From Alphaproteobacteria bacterium (GTDB lineage: Bacteria; Pseudomonadota; Alphaproteobacteria; CAAGCB01; CAG-977), in assembly GCA_900768465.1 (NCBI GenBank), contig CAAGCY010000003.1, positions 127,725 through 191,724 on the forward strand: 64,000 nt of DNA, written 5' to 3'. The notes under the pieces are model-generated. The model did not search any database, was not told the origin of the DNA, and was given only the letters and a program-made list of their open reading frames with translations. A program made the translations under genes and the position numbers. Below, piece after piece: positions 61,445 to 64,000 of this stretch; position 1 is the stretch's first letter, and the number at the start of each line of letters is the position of its first letter.

Positions 61445-62566
61445 TCAGCGTCCGCCCCGTCGGACCGATACAGCCGCCGAATTCAAACTTTGTCGCCGAA
61501 TGAGAAGCATATTTTTTTCTATGCGGAGGCTTTTTTCGGCTTCGGCGTCTTTAGTGCCGTTAATGGCGGCTTTATTTATTTTTTCAACCGCGTCAATGGC
61601 GCGCAGAACCGATTTGGAAACAACGCTTTTCCGCGGATCCAAAGGCATGCAGAATTGTACCTGTTTGCGTGTTTCCGCGATGTTTTTGGCGGCGTATATT
61701 TGTGCCGCCGCGTTGCCGTGCAGATTGCGCAGGGGAACGGTTTTTAAAGAAGCGTCCGCGGGCGCGCCCTTTGCCGTCGCCGTCGCATCGTGCATTTCCA
61801 AAACGGTTTTGGTCAGCAAATGAACCTGCCGTGCTTGCGCGCTTTCCAAAAACGTTTCAAAGCCGTCGACGCGTTCGCCGCCGCAGAATTTGGCGATGTC
61901 CGCGGGCTTTAAAGAAACATAAGGGCGTTGGTCGGGCTTGCGGAACAGCGATTGTACAGCCGGATTGATATCGTATCCCAGTTCATAAGCCGCGGTGATT
62001 CGTTCATCATCGTACCAGCCTTTGAACGCTTCGGACAAAGTCGGCGTTTTCGCAAAACGGTCGGTAATCGGCTTGTAGTGTTTTTCAAACCGTCTGATCG
62101 GCGCGTCGTGTCCCTGCGCTTCCCATTCTTTGCAGGCTTGGATTGCTTGCGTCTGCGCGTCGGCTTCGGTCGCGCGGTTAATCATCAGGCGCGTCGCATA
62201 GTCCAGATTTTGTTTTTCGGCTTCGTTTCTGCCCTGATTGTTCTGCCACAGGTGGCGCGCTTCGTGCACCAAAGCGAATTCCATAAAGTCCATGCCCAAA
62301 GATTTCGCCATGACGATTTGGTTGTTTTCGGGATTGAAATAACCGCCCGACGATCCCAAAGCCGTTTCCAAATAAAAGTTCACGCCGTATTTTTGCATAT
62401 CCTTGATGGCGTTTTGTCCCGTGGGAATGGACGCCAAAGAATCGAACAAATCATCGACGAATTTCTTTTCCGACGGGGTGACGTTGACGTTTACGCCGTG
62501 GATTTTGTAAGCAGCGACGACTTCTTCTGCGGGGGCGGTTTGTTCGGCGGCTTCTTTCAAGCTCAT
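61445..62566 (-). CDS. predicted zinc metallopeptidase, DUF6782-like
   Basis: A 373-residue cytosolic or non-classically located protein with no signal peptide. The motif LVHEARHLWQ (about residue 100) is HExxH, and EADAQTQAI further on could give the third ligand as in gluzincin-like folds. The family seems to be one of uncultured and alphaproteobacterial metallopeptidases (DUF6782), recalled by pattern only. AAGGAG is eight bases upstream. It is divergent from the cysteine-rich surface gene, with promoters back to back in 190 bases. Confidence 0.65.
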   Translation of the reverse strand: MSLKEAAEQTAPAEEVVAAYKIHGVNVNVTPSEKKFVDDLFDSLASIPTGQNAIKDMQKYGVNFYLETALGSSGGYFNPENNQIVMAKSLGMDFMEFALVHEARHLWQNNQGRNEAEKQNLDYATRLMINRATEADAQTQAIQACKEWEAQGHDAPIRRFEKHYKPITDRFAKTPTLSEAFKGWYDDERITAAYELGYDINPAVQSLFRKPDQRPYVSLKPADIAKFCGGERVDGFETFLESAQARQVHLLTKTVLEMHDATATAKGAPADASLKTVPLRNLHGNAAAQIYAAKNIAETRKQVQFCMPLDPRKSVVSKSVLRAIDAVEKINKAAINGTKDAEAEKSLRIEKNMLLIRRQSLNSAAVSVRRGGR

Positions 62567-62594
62567 GGTGAATCTCCTTAAAGCAATATGCTTT

Positions 62595-62623
62595 ATAATG
62601 GCACTTTTTCAGTTTTTTGTCAA
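62595..62623 (-). promoter_or_regulatory. promoter of the metallopeptidase gene
   Basis: Minus strand: TTGACA at 62623-62618, a 17-base spacer, CATTAT at 62600-62595, about 30 bases before the ATG. It is divergent from the G-tract promoter. Confidence 0.55.
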
Positions 62624-62679
62624 GAATTTGGACGAATAATTTTTTATAGCGGTTGTTTTATAACGATTGTAAAATGCCT

Positions 62680-62708
62680 TGACACACACATAGGGGGGGG
62701 GGTATAGT
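62680..62708 (+). promoter_or_regulatory. promoter with poly-G spacer (possible phase-variable switch) for the cysteine-rich gene
   Basis: TTGACA at 62680-62685 and TATAGT at 62703-62708 are separated by exactly 17 bases. The spacer is CACACATA followed by nine G (62694-62702). Homopolymeric G or C runs between -35 and -10 are known to cause phase variation in Neisseria (porA, opc) because slippage changes the spacing. The sequence shows the tract; switching is inference. Confidence 0.65.
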
Positions 62709-62756
62709 GAAATAGGAAAGTGTATATAACCCGTGAAGTCGCGGGGGGTGGGTGTT

Positions 62757-64000
62757 ATGAAAAAATTGTTTTTTTTATTTGTAATGATGAGTGCGGCGTT
62801 TCATTCCACGGATGCGTTTGCCAAAGCGCGATGTCCGCAGGACATGACGCAAAGCGAATGTTGCGCATCCAAACAAACTTATGACCTGTACGAAGCCGAA
62901 AGCATTTGCGGCGAAGGAAATTACACGATAAAGGGCGTTTATTACGCAGGATGCTATGTATGCGCGTCGTCGTCGAATACGGTAATTTGCAAGCCGGGAT
63001 GTGCGAAATGTATTTCGGCGAAATTGTGCAAAAAATGTGAAGCGGGGTTCTATCTGAAAACGGGTACCTGCTATCCATGCTCTGCCATTGCGGTCGAAAA
63101 CGGGACTTGCACGGCTTGTTCGTCGACGGGAACCTGTACGGCGGTGTCGTGTAACGAAGGATACAGAGCAAACGGTTTCAAATGCGAGAGAATCACCTGT
63201 CCGGCGGGACAATATGTGAACGGCAATTCGTGTGCCGCGTGTCCGTCGGGGACGTATTCCGAAGGCGGCACGGCGACATCCTGCACTCCTTGCGCCTCCG
63301 GGACGTGGTCGCCTGCGAGGGCAAGCAATTGCAGGGCTTGTCCAAGCATCAGCGTCAGCAACGGGACCTGCACGGCTTGTTCGTTGACGGGAATCTGTAC
63401 GGCGGTTTCCTGCAACAGCGGATACAAAGCGAACGGGACGACGTGCGAGAAAATTGTGTGTCCCGCCCACTGTTCATCATGCAACGTCGGGGGATACTGC
63501 ATTCAATGTGAAAGCGGCTATACGTTAAGCGATGACAGACTGTCGTGTTTGCCGGCTTGTTCCGAAAATTGCAAAACCTGTTCAAACGGTGTTTGCACGG
63601 ATTGCGGCGACGGCTACACGTTAAACGACGGCAAGTGCCTCGACTGCAGCGTCTACAACGTCGGCAACGGAACGTGTACGGAATGTGACGAATACGGCTG
63701 CACGGATGCCGAATGCAACGGCAGCAACGCGTTCTTTAACCCGACATTCAGAAAATGCGGGGTGGAATGCGACGCCAATCAGTATTTGGATTCCTCCTAT
63801 ACTTGCCGGGACTGTCCCGCTGGTCAAACTTCCCCCGGCGGATGGTTTGCCAATCCGACCAACTGTTATTCTTGCGACGGCATTCCCGTGGACGGCGGCA
63901 GGTGTACGGAATGTAAAAACGGTTCTTGCACCAAAGCGGAATGTGAAGACGGCTATGTGCTGGATTCGACGGGAAGAACGTGCATTGCCGCGCTTGCATC
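62757..64000 (+). CDS. cysteine-rich exported repeat protein (partial, runs off the window)
   Basis: An open frame of 414 residues with no stop before the edge. A signal peptide (MKKLFFLFVMMSAAFHSTDA to FAKA) is followed by about 58 cysteines, mostly as CxxC pairs, spaced in furin-like or growth-factor-receptor-like modules (CTACSSTGTCTAVSCNEGY). One module recurs 87 codons later (DNA at 63100 and 63361). The pattern resembles surface coats such as Giardia variant proteins, but that is an analogy, not homology. GGGGTGGG stands before the ATG. The protein is probably exported and disulfide-bonded. Confidence 0.8.
   Translation, partial: MKKLFFLFVMMSAAFHSTDAFAKARCPQDMTQSECCASKQTYDLYEAESICGEGNYTIKGVYYAGCYVCASSSNTVICKPGCAKCISAKLCKKCEAGFYLKTGTCYPCSAIAVENGTCTACSSTGTCTAVSCNEGYRANGFKCERITCPAGQYVNGNSCAACPSGTYSEGGTATSCTPCASGTWSPARASNCRACPSISVSNGTCTACSLTGICTAVSCNSGYKANGTTCEKIVCPAHCSSCNVGGYCIQCESGYTLSDDRLSCLPACSENCKTCSNGVCTDCGDGYTLNDGKCLDCSVYNVGNGTCTECDEYGCTDAECNGSNAFFNPTFRKCGVECDANQYLDSSYTCRDCPAGQTSPGGWFANPTNCYSCDGIPVDGGRCTECKNGSCTKAECEDGYVLDSTGRTCIAALA
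63100..63441 (+). repeat. 87-codon direct repeat inside the cysteine-rich gene
   Basis: About 80 bases beginning ACGGGACTTGCACGGCTTG at 63100 recur as ACGGGACCTGCACGGCTTG at 63361, 261 bases (87 codons) apart, with only scattered changes. Both copies encode NGTCTACS-TG-CTAVSCN. This reflects tandem growth of the repeat protein. Confidence 0.75.

Noticed and set aside
1..64000. CRISPR arrays, insertion sequences or rRNA genes
   Set aside because: I saw no regularly spaced palindromic repeats, no transposase and no rRNA core sequences anywhere in the window.

Overview
The window is a gene-dense stretch of a Gram-negative, alphaproteobacterial chromosome. The evidence is a GcrA cell-cycle regulator, the slt-dapA-smpB order, an alphaproteobacterial-type ParE, lpxC directly after ftsZ, and a meso-diaminopimelate-type MurE. 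Intergenic DNA is AT-rich and short, and many neighbours overlap by ATGA or TAATG. The cysteine-rich repeat gene at the right edge resembles those of uncultured host-associated alphaproteobacteria. That lineage placement is inference.

Left part (1-25 kb). An operon encodes a cation-efflux protein, GMP reductase, a kinase-like/P-loop fusion and a universal stress protein. It is followed by an unorthodox aquaporin, a lipoprotein hydrolase, TcdA, TatD, an RluE-type pseudouridine synthase, an orphan histidine kinase and GcrA. Next come a DUF4139 gene coupled to an unknown exported protein, then UDP-glucose dehydrogenase. An accessory patch at 14.3-16.7 kb holds a RelA/SpoT-fold protein with a tiny overlapping partner, converging on a Fic protein coupled to a DUF5662 gene. 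Beyond it lie Nnr (NADHX repair) divergent from an ADP-ribose pyrophosphatase, a TPR lipoprotein, a beta-barrel protein, an XRE repressor with a frameshifted partner, two small genes, and a soluble lytic transglycosylase.

Centre (24.6-46 kb). dapA-smpB and two unknown genes lead to a large division and cell-wall (dcw) cluster on the minus strand. In transcription order it is mraZ, rsmH, ftsL, ftsI, a murE-murF fusion, mraY, ftsW, murG, murC, murB, ddl, ftsQ, ftsA, ftsZ, then lpxC. murD is absent from its usual place between mraY and ftsW. An array of 10-bp-spaced TGGG repeats sits in front of mraZ. RNase P RNA (rnpB) lies just upstream on the same strand.

Right part (46-64 kb). A Cof-type phosphatase, a cytosolic amidase, an acetyltransferase and a TRL-like lipoprotein facing tRNA-Leu(CAA) come first. 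Then parE coupled to a DUF2207 membrane protein, serA, glgC, a membrane protein with an HELTH motif, an MBL-fold hydrolase, uvrA and a predicted metallopeptidase. The window ends inside a long exported cysteine-rich repeat protein. Its promoter has a perfect TTGACA box and a nine-G tract in the 17-bp spacer, the layout of a phase-variable promoter, and this is the strongest lead in the window.
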